Assembly: GCF_001638985.1 (NCBI RefSeq)
Contig: NW_017265138.1
Coordinates: 62,001 to 126,000, forward strand
Direction: 5' to 3'
Source of the DNA: Phycomyces blakesleeanus NRRL 1555(-)
Taxonomy: Eukaryota; Mucoromycota; Mucoromycetes; Mucorales; Phycomycetaceae
DNA length: 64,000 nt
Below, one piece after another: positions 1-11,358 of the stretch. Position 1 is the stretch's first letter; the number at the start of each line of letters is the position of its first letter. Made by a program: the position numbers and the translations under genes. Below the pieces are notes generated by a model. The model had not been told where the DNA came from and made no database searches. It saw only the letters and a list, made by a program, of their open reading frames with translations.

Positions 1-1825
1 TGGTGAAGAGCAGGCCAGAGATGATGGTGAGGAACGGATGGTTGGGACTGTTGACGATGACCTGGGGCGCAATATTTTCGAGAATGTCGAGACAGTGGCG
101 AGTGAGTTCTGCGTACTGGGAGTCTGGTGGAAGGGTGATGCCGAGCAAGAGCATCTGACGGAGTTTTTCTTGGTGGGCCAGGCGACGAACATTGATGTCG
201 AGAAACGAAAAGTTGCGGAGGATGTGGAAGACTTGGAGGACACGTTCAAATAACTCTTGGTCTTCTTTGGTGCTGAACATGGCGTCGTCCTGTCTCTCGA
301 CTTCATACTCTGCTTCCTCTGCCTCATCCCTGTTATTGTTGTAGTCTTTCATCAAAAACCGAACATGTCGATCAAAGAATGGATCGGCAAATCCAAGCAA
401 AAGGTCCAACAGAACTGGCATAAAATCGAGACTAAAGTTTTCAGAGATAAACGAGAACTTGATCAGAGTGTTAAAGGCCCAGTCGACTTCATTAGGAAGG
501 TTGGATTTGAGAGCCAAAAGAATCCGGGTCCGGAATTCCTCGTCCATAAACATGGCTATTAAAATCATATGTGAGTGATCTGGGAGAAGTTGTAGAATTA
601 AGACTGATACCCTGTTGATGCTGATGCTGCTGTTGATACTGCTGCTGCTGCTGCTGCTGCTGCTGTTGGTTGTGGTAGTGGTTTTGATGATGGTAAAGAG
701 GAAGAGAAGGAGGAGGAGGAGGAAAAAGAAGAGGATGTTGGTGCTGCTTACCGGTTGGATAATAGGGAGCTGGAACTCCGGGATATGTGGGATTATAACT
801 ATAAGGCTGCCTATTGTTATATACACTGGGATTGTAGGCTGGTTGTGTGAAAGCTAGAATTGATTTGTTAGTTTTCTACATATTATTATTATTATTATTA
901 TTTTAAAAAAAAAGTAATTGATTACCTGTAGCTGTCTGGCGTGCAGAGTCCCGTTGTTTTGTATTTGTTCCGTTCACTAATGGTGATCCAGTCTTTGTGT
1001 TTTGTTTTTGATCTACCATGTCTTTTGGTGGGTTCCAAGGTCTCTTCCAAAAATCTTCCTCTTCCCATCCAAGCTAAATATATGATATGATATTTAAGTA
1101 TAATATTCAGTTCACACTTCCTCTTCTACATATAGAAATGTCTAATTCCAAAAAAAAAGAACAAAATAGTCTATTCTGGCTGTCACTAATTACCAAATTT
1201 TTTGTAAATACGCCTTTAAGAATATAAGCGCTATTTGTGCAAGTAGGTGGGAAATTGAAAGGATCTCCAACTTGTTTCCATCCACGATTTAATGTTACCT
1301 AATAGTTTGTATGGTATTTGTTACAATGACATTTCCAACAACAACAACAACCAATCATTACAAAAATTCTTACTTTGTCATAGCCTCCTGCTTCAAGAAC
1401 TGTTTTGTAGATGAGGTATAAATCAAGCTTCTTTCCCCCAAGGACAGGTTCAGGCTGAAGTACAGATCTAATATGGATAAACAGATCATTAGAAATTAAC
1501 ATCAAGTATATATACAAAATACCCAAAGTAAATAAATGAGCTCTGTGCTCGTAACATATGATAGCGGTTCCTCTTTTTTTTCGTATAAATTTTGTTTTGT
1601 TGAATCCAAAGTAACAAACGATCCAATTCGTCTACCGATATACGTATGTACATACACGCACACTCTATCCATCTATTTCTTTTTCTCTCTCTCTCTCTCT
1701 TTATCCATCATATTTATTATTAATGATCGTTTGCTTTACCCCTTCTTTTCGTGGAACTCTTTTAGACGTCGCATAAATTCCTCGTATTCGGGTGTTCTGT
1801 CAATGGCATCCACAGGTTGAGACAT
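1..1825 (-). CDS. Rsc9/ARID2-like ARID-domain chromatin-remodelling subunit, 3' end cut by window
   Basis: Six exons can be joined in frame on the minus strand: 1740-1825, 1374-1467, 1194-1298, 926-1073, 611-853 and <1-555. All introns are GT-AG, and the last (556-610) is only 55 nt. The start MSQPVDAIDRTPEYEEFMRR leads into an ARID/BRIGHT domain spread over exons 1-3 (about residues 12-95), with LGGKKLDLYLIYKTVLEAGG, a GW at the usual place and PPTCTNSAYILK. A Q/P/Y-rich linker follows, with an eight-CAG run at about 641-664. The last exon reads FRTRILLALKSNLPNEVDWA, the helical block typical of Rsc9 and ARID2. By family this is a nuclear subunit of an RSC/PBAF-type SWI/SNF remodeller that binds DNA through the ARID. 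Seen: domains and frames. Inferred: complex membership. A possible extra intron inside exon 5 (GT near 746) would remove part of the linker. The C-terminus is outside the window. Confidence 0.85.
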
Positions 1826-2264
1826 TGTGAATTCGTTTCCGTCAAGATGAAGTTACAATTGTAATGTGTTGATTGGATCGATTATATATTATATATTGTG
1901 TAATGTATAATATGTATATGTATATACATTCAAAAGAAATAGATAACGTAGTTGGTGCCTTGTTTTCTTTATTTCTTTATTTCTTTCTTCTCGGTTGTCG
2001 TCTTTTGTAATTTCTTTCGATTGATTCAGTTAAAGAATAGTACAAGTAAAGGAATCAATAAATGATTGCGATGAATAAGAGACGCGATGCAAGTTGTTCT
2101 AAACACGAAAAAGAAATCAACTATAATAATATTTTTTTTTCCTTCTTCTGACTGCAAAATATAATATATATATATATATATATGTATTATATAGTAATTA
2201 AAGAAGAAGAAAAAAGAGAGAGAGAGAGAGAAAACAAAAAGAATACGACCACACACTTATTCAC

Positions 2265-2298
<34 letters not shown>

Positions 2299-4063
2299 TT
2301 ACATACACTCTCTTGTTTTATTTACTTTACTTTATTTTATGTATATATTTATTTATATATATATATAATTTTTTTTAAAATATAAAAATTCCTATATATG
2401 GAAATGTAATTTTATTTTATTTTTGCGTCATCATCACCAAGGTACACCTCTTTTTCTTGTTCTTTTTGATTTATGAACAAGAAAGAAACTCGTTTAGCAA
2501 AATTTGTAATTCACCTTTATGCATCCTACAATCTGGCTTACTTTTCTCTAGACTATCTTTTTATCTCATTTTACATTAATCACAGCTTTTGATCCTTTCC
2601 GCCTTATAATGTTCTACATAAATAAAAGACGATTTAAACCTGGTTATTCTTGTCGCAACATTAAGCATAATCCTTTCGTGAAATACCATTTTTTCTGTAT
2701 ATACATATAGCAAAAAAATGCAAAAGAATAAGAAGAAGAAGAAGATAAAACGAATGAATTTCCAGTAAAATATACGACTCATCAAGTCAATTACCATAAT
2801 TCCTTTTTTTTATTATAAATCTCTACTATCCTACATTCGATGAGGCACGAGATTCATTTGTTTCTCATTCGATTTGTACTCTTATTCTACTCTATCATAT
2901 CATGCCTTAGCATATCTTACCGTGAGCCCATACAGTTAAAGAAGAAATATTTTATTCTCTTGAAACTTTCTTGGACAATTCTTTTCTGTTCCTTACTTAT
3001 TTGTCATTTGCCATTTGCTTTTGTTTGTTGTTTTTTTTTTCTTTTCTTTTTGAACCTCTTGTCCTGATGGCAAATTTGGAATGTGCAAAAGAAAAGGTAC
3101 TTATTTCTAGTATAATAACAGTAGATGAAGCTCTCTAATACAGTCAAATAATTAATAAAAAGAAAGAAAGAAAGAAATAGGTCATATATATCACACCCAT
3201 ACAGCATTGTACAAACCAAATAAGGAAAAGGCTGCCTTTAAAGATGGTGGTTAAACAACCTTAATTTAATTTAATATAATTATTATTATTTACTTTGAAA
3301 TAATAACCGAATGCAACGACTGGAATTAAACAGAAAAGAATGATAATCATAGGGTTAAAGGTTAATGATCAATTAAAGCAGGATATAAGCCTGTTAAGCC
3401 TTGAGATTATCACAAAAGCAAAAGTAGCAGAGTCGAAAGCGTGTTTCTTATAAAGTAATGGTACATTCCGCAAGGCCCACTCTTCTTTCTCATAATAAGG
3501 GAGCTATCAACTTATGTATTATATATATTTATATATTTGGCATACAGAATTCTACTAATAACTTAATATATAGAAAATAAAAAAATAATAGGGAAGATTC
3601 TTAAACAATAGTCGTAATTTTTCTTTTATCTTTAGAGATCAAATGTCCATCATATTAATATACTAGTCGTTAAGCTGTACTGTGTAGTGCTATAAAGAAA
3701 AAAGTACAAAAGAAGTAGAAATGCCAGAAGAGTCATTCAATTATCTTCCTTTATATAAATATTGCATCTAAAGCATTGGGATAGTGCTATTTTATTGAAC
3801 CGATTTACTTGAAGAAATAAAGATGTGTCCTGAGTTTTATTTTATTTTATTTTAAAAAAAAAGAATGTATATAAAATACAAAAGATTACAAAAAAAATAT
3901 ATTATGTTTTGTGTGGATTTAGGTTAGGATGTATTATATACTTGTAAATGGTTGTATGTGTGAATGTATTTTACAGTAGAAATAAGCTATTGTTATAGAC
4001 ATTATTACTATTATTACTATGGTGATTATGATGACTATGTTTATTACTATTATTTTACGATAA
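1826..4063. repeat. AT-rich intergenic region with microsatellites
   Basis: I see no gene in these 2.2 kb between the start of the ARID gene and the end of the F-box gene. It holds a TA run near 2165-2183, GA-rich DNA near 2216-2231, a CA repeat at about 2269-2296 and many short T and A tracts. The short open frames here have simple-repeat composition and no recognisable domain. Confidence 0.6.
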
Positions 4064-6197
4064 TTAGAAAGGGTTTTTTCTTATCTTACAGGCACTGTAG
4101 ACAAGTGTGTCCAAGCAGAGACTCGAGTCTGTCAGAGTCAACTCTTTAAGACTACCCTTAGACAGACTGTCGACCAGACTACGGACTCCACTATCTGTCA
4201 CGGACAGACAGTCGGATAGATCAAGTGTCTGAAGAGCTGCCATATTATTATTACTATTATTGGCCATGTAGTGCAGGATCGTGTCTGTAACCGTAGCTAG
4301 GCCCGAAAGATCAACGTGAACAAGGTTTGGAGCTCTTTTGAGAATGCTGAGAATCATTTGTTCAGAAAGTCCTGTGCAACCATGCAAGGTCAATTGTCTC
4401 AAAGCAGCCAGTGGTGCTGTTATTGTTGATTGTGATACTATCTGTTCATCATGGCTGATAATTTGACGTAAGGCCTTGTCTGAGATCCCGGCTGCTGAGT
4501 AAAGATCCAGAACCTCGAGTGAACCAAGCGACTCGGACAATACAAGATCAACCATTGCGTCTGTCAGGCCATTTGCTTTCCGAAGAGAAATCTCGCGCAA
4601 GGGAACATGGTCACCAGACCCAAGCCCAAGCTTGATTTTTTTAGGCTGGTCTTCAGAGGTTACCGATAAGACTGGTAAGGTTGATGGTAGGGACGACAAG
4701 GTAGAGGAGGAGGAAGAGGAGGAGGAAGAGGAAGAGGAAGCCGAGGAAGAGGAAGACGACGGGATGTGAATCAGATTTGTTGATTCCAAAACCAGACTGT
4801 CGGTGTTTGGTAGATCCTGTAGTTCTTGTATTTGTTGTATTTGTTGTTGATCATCGAAATCGCGGCTAGGTTCGTAATACCGGTTGCTTTGATAAATTAG
4901 GTCCTTGAGAGATGGGCAACAGGTACGGAGGGTTGCGAGTACATGTGAAATGCCCAGCACAGATCTTTGGAGCTCTAGGCGGGTCAGTGATGGGCAACGG
5001 TGGAGAAGTGCAGCCATGTAAGAGGGCGAGAGGCCATAGACGCCAGAGAGTACGAGTGTGTTGATAGACAGTGTAGAGTATGCTGAGATGCTTGTTAAAT
5101 TGGATGCAAATGTAGAATTTGTAGGTGATAGAGGATTAGTCGTAATAGTATTGTGGTTGGATGAGTTATGAGAGAGCGCTGTAGAGGCGACAAAGCAATC
5201 GTGTATGTCGAGATGCTTGAGAGAAGTACAGGTGTTGGCTATACTGTGCATCAGGTCGTCTAGTTTGATTGCAATCCCACCCCATCGCAAGGTGTGCAAG
5301 CTAGATCCAACGCTAGATAGTAGCGAGGAAAACATTTCTGGTGTACACGTCAGCTCAGATAAGTCTAAATAAATTATAAGTATATGATGTTTAATTTCAT
5401 TGTTTGGTTCCTTTTTTGGCTATTTATATACACATTTAATAAAACAATAAAATAAAGTAAAAGTAAAAATTGATTGTATGATTATCATTTGACTTACCGA
5501 GGGTGTGAAGACGCGGTGACGCTTGTAAAGAGATTGCTTTCAATATACTGTCTCCGTCGGGCTGTTCGTGATGAATCTTGAGATGAGTGAGAGGAGTGCC
5601 ATCTAGCCGACCAAGATATGTGTTTATGGTAGCTATAGAGAGGCTAAAGTTGTTTTTGGATCCAAAGTCAAGGCTATGCCACAGCCGAGGGGTGTTTATC
5701 AGATACTCTCTCCACTGTCTAGATACCCGGGTGGCTCTTACGAGACTGTCGAGTGAAAGACGTCCAAAGATATTGAGTATGAGGTCATACGGTAATACGC
5801 CGAGAACATCAATACACTTTGCACAATCCAGCTCGAGCATGCCTTGATAAGCCACTCTCTCGAGTCTACTGAGGTCGGCATAGTAGCTATCGTCATAAGG
5901 AACCTTTGAAAGAGATTCCTGCAATATTTCTCGTGACATTCTGTACTGCTGGCTTGTTAGGCAAATGTCTGCAGCGACAAGATACCATTGCGAAGCTGTG
6001 GGGTAGAGACGGATCATATGCTTTGATTCTTGAAGAGCAGTTCTCCATTCACCAATGGCCATAAGACATTTGATTCTATATTCTCGACAGACATGATTTT
6101 CTTCAAAGGCTGAAAAGGCAAATAGGTGGTAGGCTTCTTTGTAGCGGTGTGTGTTGTAGAGATATTTGGCTTTTTGAAGAAGTTGGTGAGTGTGCAT
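4064..6197 (-). CDS. TPR + F-box + leucine-rich-repeat protein (Dia2/Pof3 architecture)
   Basis: Two exons, 5498-6197 and 4064-5364, join across a 133-nt GT-AG intron (5365-5497) to give 666 residues. The N-terminal ~125 residues are helical and TPR-like. An F-box follows at about residues 132-178 (LPYDLILNIFGRLSLDSLVR, then a WHSL end). Leucine-rich repeats fill the C-terminal half, split by a polyserine stretch encoded near 4700-4770. F-box proteins bind Skp1 in SCF ubiquitin ligases and the LRRs recruit substrate. TPR-F-box-LRR order is that of yeast Dia2 and fission yeast Pof3, but mucoromycetes have many F-box/LRR genes, so orthology is unproven. An upstream exon at 6310-6350 (ATG at 6350) can be spliced in frame through intron 6226-6309, adding about 24 residues. 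Its leader is leucine-rich, so I prefer the ATG at 6197. The stop at 4064 may hide a further 3' intron (GTAAGA near 4090). Confidence 0.82.
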
Positions 6198-6350
6198 TAT
6201 GGGTGCATTTGGCGGAACATGGTGTCTAGAGAATTGTTACACCGGATTTAATGGATTTATGTTTAAAGCAATTAAAAATTAAAAATTAAAATAAAATAAC
6301 ATGACTTACGAGCCTGTTAATTGCGCAAAGGCAAGAAGAAGGAGCGACAT

Positions 6351-7190
6351 GGTTAATGCGAGTAAGGGGATATTGTGAAAAGAATCCAGGATGATAAAAG
6401 GATTAAAAAGAAGTAGAAGTAAAAGAAGTAGAAGAAGAGTTGAATTGAATTGAAGTTTCTAATATATATATATATATATATACACATTTGTGTGTGTAAT
6501 TTTTTATTTATTTTTTTCATTTCTTTGTTATATGCATTTGGATAATTTTTTTTATTATTTTTGGTAGGGTTTGACGTATGGGTAGAAATAGAATATACGC
6601 ACCTTGTTATCTTTACTTTAAAAAGAAATTATATGAAATAGAGTAAAGTAAAATCTTTATTTTTATATTTTTTTTCAATATGAGCCTTTCCAAGGTAGGA
6701 CTGATCTCTCGTGGAAGTGTGGTGTTGCAATGGATATGAACAATGAGGTCCTTAAATGGAGTAAAAGCTGTGGTGTACTGGATTGTACATGTCACAAAGC
6801 CAACGTGTTTCTTGCTGTCTAACCTTGTATATCATGCTCATTGGTCGGTGGATCTTCCAAACTGGCAAGTTGATCGAGCTTTCTATTTTCTGTCTTACCA
6901 AAAAGAAAAAACTTGTAGGTCTTTAAACTTGGTAACATACAATCATTGACAATTAATAAAACTATTTTCAAAGCCTTGTAATACCATATTAAACCCACAC
7001 ACACACACTACCAGCTACCAGCTACCAGCTACCAGCTACCAGCTACCAGCTACACTATTCACAATTATATATAGATATAGATATATAGGTATACTGGTAT
7101 ATAGATATATGAATACATGGGTATATAGATATGTATGTATGCATTTAATGTAATGGTAGGTATACATATAAAAATAAATACATACATACA

Positions 7191-7221
<31 letters not shown>

Positions 7222-7325
7222 ATATAATTATTATAATTATTATTCTTAATATAATTCCTATTATTTTATATATATATATGTATATGTATATGTATATGTA
7301 TATATAAAGGCTTATATGTTTATGC
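6351..7325. repeat. Intergenic region with a CTACCAG minisatellite
   Basis: No gene is seen. A seven-base unit CTACCAG is repeated about 6.5 times without error at 7008-7053, right after a short CA run. It is followed by TAGATA- and ATAC-type repeats to about 7140, a TTA run at 7192-7218 and TATG repeats near 7270-7300. Further TA repeats lie at 6459-6482. Confidence 0.8.
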
Positions 7326-8480
7326 TTATGCTTTGGGAATAATACCAATATGCCATAATGTTTGGTCTTGCATAGGACGCCCGTCCTGCCGATGAACACA
7401 CCAGACTCGCCTGTGATGCTCAATGGTTGCAACAGCCCGTGCATTTTCTTCATCAACAACACAGTGCCGAAAACGAATAGAGGGTAGATTGTCGTTTCGA
7501 TGGCGGATACCATTATGTATCATTCCTTCTCTCATTCCCAAATGGGTTCTACCTCCAACTCTATCTCTGTCTCTACGTCTACTGGTACGTTCACCTTCCT
7601 CTACTCCTTCTACATTTTCTTCTTCTCGTTCATCCTCAGCCTCTGCATCTGCCTCTGCCTCTGCCTCTTCTTCTTCATCATCATCTTCTTCTTCTAATTG
7701 TTCTTGACTATGATCGCCAACCACAATTGTGACTAGTGAATGACACCATCTGAGGAGCATCCACAGACCTTCGGCCTTGACGGCTGGTGCGACAAGGTAT
7801 CTGAGACGGGGACATTTTGAAACAATCAGGCGAGCAACCGAGGCAGTGAGGATATCATATGGGTTGAGGGTGAATGATATGAGATCTGGTCCGAAAGTGG
7901 GCAAGATTGCATTTTGGAGAGCGCCGGGGTGATGGAAATAATGGGGTATATGGGTTATGCTGCCACCGTCGGTATTGTCGGGTGGCATGGCTTGACTGGG
8001 GAATACAAAGGAGGATGAGCAGCAGGGTAAGGCAACCAGACTATAGTGGTCTGAACGGATTGCGTCTACTTTGAGGGATAGGTCGGTGCAGGGGACATGG
8101 GTTAGCATAAAACATGCCGAAGAAGAAGGCAGTAAGAGGCGGTTGAGTTGTTTTGGGGTGATGCTTGACTGAAGGAAGTTGAGGGATGGACAGAGTTCGA
8201 GGAGGAGCGTGAAAAATGCGTCGGAGTGGGCGTGGCCTTGAGGGAGCTTTATGGTCTCTAGGCTCTTGCCGTGCTTTTGACAGAAACAAACTATCTCGTC
8301 TGTGGTGGCAGAGTCGGGGAAGATGGCCTTTCGATAGACCTGTTGACTGACCTGCCAATAAGTGTATCTGTTGACGAACAGAAAGGTGATTTTGTCGGGT
8401 AGACTGGTGAAGGAAATGATCTGCATCAGCAGTTCATTCGGAAACAATGGAATCCCGTCCAATGGCCATTGAGTAGTCAT
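7326..8480 (-). CDS. F-box-like protein with acidic low-complexity tail
   Basis: This is a single open frame of 384 residues from the ATG at 8480. Residues about 8-55 (PLFPNELLMQIISFTSLPDK, then FLFVNRYTYWQVSQQVY) fit an F-box. The rest reads as weak leucine-rich repeats with regularly spaced Leu and Cys-Pro pairs (ELCPSLNFLQ, SKCPRLRYL, WCHSLVTIVV). Residues about 265-310 are an E/D/A run (EEEDDDEEEEAEAEADAEAE), and an arginine-rich stretch follows. Its role is probably substrate recognition in an SCF ligase. It lies about 1.1 kb upstream of the other F-box gene on the same strand but is much shorter and has no TPR part. The C-terminus after the acidic run is less certain, since a spliced alternative could remove the low-complexity part. 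Confidence 0.7.
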   Translation of the reverse strand: MTTQWPLDGIPLFPNELLMQIISFTSLPDKITFLFVNRYTYWQVSQQVYRKAIFPDSATTDEIVCFCQKHGKSLETIKLPQGHAHSDAFFTLLLELCPSLNFLQSSITPKQLNRLLLPSSSACFMLTHVPCTDLSLKVDAIRSDHYSLVALPCCSSSFVFPSQAMPPDNTDGGSITHIPHYFHHPGALQNAILPTFGPDLISFTLNPYDILTASVARLIVSKCPRLRYLVAPAVKAEGLWMLLRWCHSLVTIVVGDHSQEQLEEEDDDEEEEAEAEADAEAEDEREEENVEGVEEGERTSRRRDRDRVGGRTHLGMREGMIHNGIRHRNDNLPSIRFRHCVVDEENARAVATIEHHRRVWCVHRQDGRPMQDQTLWHIGIIPKA

Positions 8481-9161
8481 GGCTTGGACTAGATTAAGTA
8501 CAGCACGAGGGTTGGAATTAGAAAATGACTGGAAGTGGTAACTATTGTTATTCGCTCTTTAGGGGAAGGAGAGAATTATACAAAAGATATATGTATATAT
8601 TGTATATTAAATTATATAGATATATAAAATAAAATAAAATAAAAAGAAAGAATGAGAGAGAGAGGGAGGGAGAGAATTGAGGGAGGGAGGGAGAAAGAGG
8701 AAAAATGGAGGTTATAATTGGTGTAAGGACTACCTTGGTTCTTTATTTCTCTATTTCTTTTTCTCTTTTTGACTCTCCAGCCTTTCTCTCTTTTTGGCTC
8801 TATAGACCATTTATTCAAAGCCATACACATATTGATATACTTCTTTCACCATTTGTGTGTATTCTCTTTTTTATCATTATTATTTATTTTTTTAATTGAG
8901 TGAACGGGTTATAATTATTTATTTTATCGTCCAATATCCATCCTCATTTTATTCTTGATTTTATTATCTATTATTGTACTTAAAATATAGATATTTATAT
9001 ATTTATTTATATTTTTGATGAAAAAAAACACGTGTCTTGTGGATAGGAAGACAAGGTAAAGAATGACAATTCTTCGGTAATGAAAAGGAATAAGAAGAGG
9101 TATGGTAAGAGCCGAGTCCAATTAAATTAGAAATACAATGGGTTTCGATTCAATACAATGT
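8481..9161. other. Intergenic, AT-rich, no gene seen
   Basis: This stretch holds a GA-rich tract at about 8645-8700 with its T/C-rich continuation, then AT-rich DNA. The small open frames on both strands are compositional. Promoter elements of the F-box gene that starts at 8480 would lie here, but none can be named. Confidence 0.5.
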
Positions 9162-9507
9162 AATTCTATTATATTCAATTCAATTCAATTCAATTGAACT
9201 GAACTGAATTTTATTCTATTATATCGAGCATTTCTCATTTATTTATTCTTGATTCCCATTCCAATCCTATAATATATATATATGTATATCTTTATTATTA
9301 AAATCATAAAGAAAATTTGTTTCAATTTTTTGCGAAATAAAATAAATTACAGAAATCGCATTTTACACTTTTGATGATTTTATTATCGCAAATTGTATCA
9401 CAAATACATACAAATTACGAAATAGCGCGACTATTGGTTTTTACAATACAACAATATAAATAATAATAATTTTTTTTTTTAAATATATTTTTATGGGACT
9501 GTCTCAT

Positions 9508-9538
<31 letters not shown>

Positions 9539-10152
9539 GCCCGGGAAAATTTTTTTTTAATAGGAAAAAAAAAAAATATTAAAAATATTTAAATATAAAA
9601 AAAAAAATTATTTTTATTATTTTAAAAATTTTTAAAAATTTTTTTTTTTTTTGCTTTTATAACAATTTCTTTTTTGAATTTGGATTGAAAACACTTTTTA
9701 CAAAATCTTTTAAACTTTTACCCCAAATCCTAACATACAAAAGAGAGAGAGAGTTAGAGTCTCTATAAAAAAATAGCCAAAAAAAAATTCTGTATATTTT
9801 ATGACTATCGGGGTACCAATAGCAGGGGGGAGGGAAACTTACGGGCAATAATATTATACAACACTAACAAAACCAACACTCTACCTTCAAATTATTATTT
9901 TATAATTTTTTTATAATTTTTCCCAATCTATCTATCTACCTACCTATCTACCTATTTATATATATACATATATACATATATACATATTATATATATATAT
10001 ATACCCATACATATATACATACATATATACATACATACATACATACATACATACATTTAAAATTATTTAAAATTTAAAAAATTTAAAATTTATTTTAACA
10101 ACAACAACAACAACAAAGGACAAACGACAAACGACGACAACTTTTTATTTTA
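9162..10152. repeat. Left copy of a 991-bp sequence flanking the assembly gap (probable false duplication)
   Basis: This block aligns without a single indel to 10253-11243, at a constant offset of 1,091 bases. The left part is normal sequence. Towards the gap, isolated bases are replaced by their neighbours, so TAT becomes TAA or AAA and mixed GA/GT strings become G runs (compare 9817-9830 with 10908-10921). It contains poly-T tracts, a CAATT tandem repeat and CTAT/CATA repeats. It looks like a low-quality contig end, not a biological repeat. Confidence 0.85.
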
Positions 10153-10252
10153 NNNNNNNNNNNNNNNNNNNNNNNNNNNNNNNNNNNNNNNNNNNNNNNN
10201 NNNNNNNNNNNNNNNNNNNNNNNNNNNNNNNNNNNNNNNNNNNNNNNNNNNN
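10153..10252. other. Assembly gap of 100 N
   Basis: Exactly 100 N, the conventional size for a gap of unknown length. Because the two flanks are the same sequence, the real gap is probably absent or negative. Confidence 0.99.
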
Positions 10253-11243
10253 AATTTTTTTTTTTTCAATTCAATTCAATTCAATTGAACTGAACTGAAT
10301 TTTTTTTTTTTTTTTTGAGCATTTTTCATTTATTTATTTTTGATTCCCCTTCCAATCCTATAAAAAAAAAATAAGGATATCTTTATTATTAAAATCATAA
10401 AGAAAATTTGTTTCAATTTTTTGCGAAATAAAATAAATTTCCGAAATTGCCTTTTTCACTTTTGATGATTTTTTTTTTGCAAATTGTTTCCCAAATACAT
10501 TCAAATTTCGAAATAGCGCGGCTTTTGGTTTTTTCCATTCAACCATATAAATAATAATAATTTTTTTTTTTAAAAATATTTTTATGGGACTGTTTCAAGA
10601 GGTTTTTTTTTTTTTTTTTTTTTTTTTTTGCTCGGGAGAATTTTTTTTTAATAGGAAAAAAAAAAAATATTAAAAATATTTAAATATAAAAAAAAAAATT
10701 ATTTTTATTATTTTATATATTTTTTAATATTTTTTTTTTTTTTGCTTTTATTACAATTTCTTTTTTGTATTTGTATTGTAAACACTTTTTACAATATCTT
10801 TTATACTTTTACCCCAAATCCTAACATACAAAAGAGAGAGAGAGTTAGAGTCTCTATAAAAAAATAGCCAAAAGATAATTCTGTATATTTTATGACTATC
10901 GGTGTACCAATAGCATGAGTGAGTGAGACTTACAGGCAATAATATTATACAACACTAACAAAACCAACACTCTACCTTCATATTATTATTTTATTATTTT
11001 TTTATTATTTTTCTCTATCTATCTATCTACCTACCTATCTACCTATTTATATATATACATATATACATATATACATATTATATATATATATATACACATA
11101 CATATATACATACATATATACATACATACATACATACATACATACATTTAATATTATTTAATATTTAAAATATTTAATATTTATTTTAACAACAACAACA
11201 ACAACAAATGACAAACGACAAACGACGACAACATTTTATTTTA
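10253..11243. repeat. Right copy of the 991-bp gap-flanking sequence
   Basis: Same length and order as 9162-10152. Here the damage is the mirror image: the left end next to the Ns is homopolymerised (TA repeats read as A runs near 10363-10372, mixed bases read as T runs), while the right end is clean and continues into the HMG gene. The clean halves of the two copies together give one intact sequence. Confidence 0.85.
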
Positions 11244-11358
11244 TAATCATCATACACCTTACTCTTACTTGTACTCCATTACCATCATACATCTTCTTAT
11301 CACTATTACTGTTATATACAATACCTGTTATTTTTTCTTCTTTATTATTATCATTTAG

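Noticed and set aside
257..562. Plus-strand open frames at the window start
   Set aside because: The minus strand carries the conserved Rsc9/ARID2-type exon here; the plus frames are shadows.
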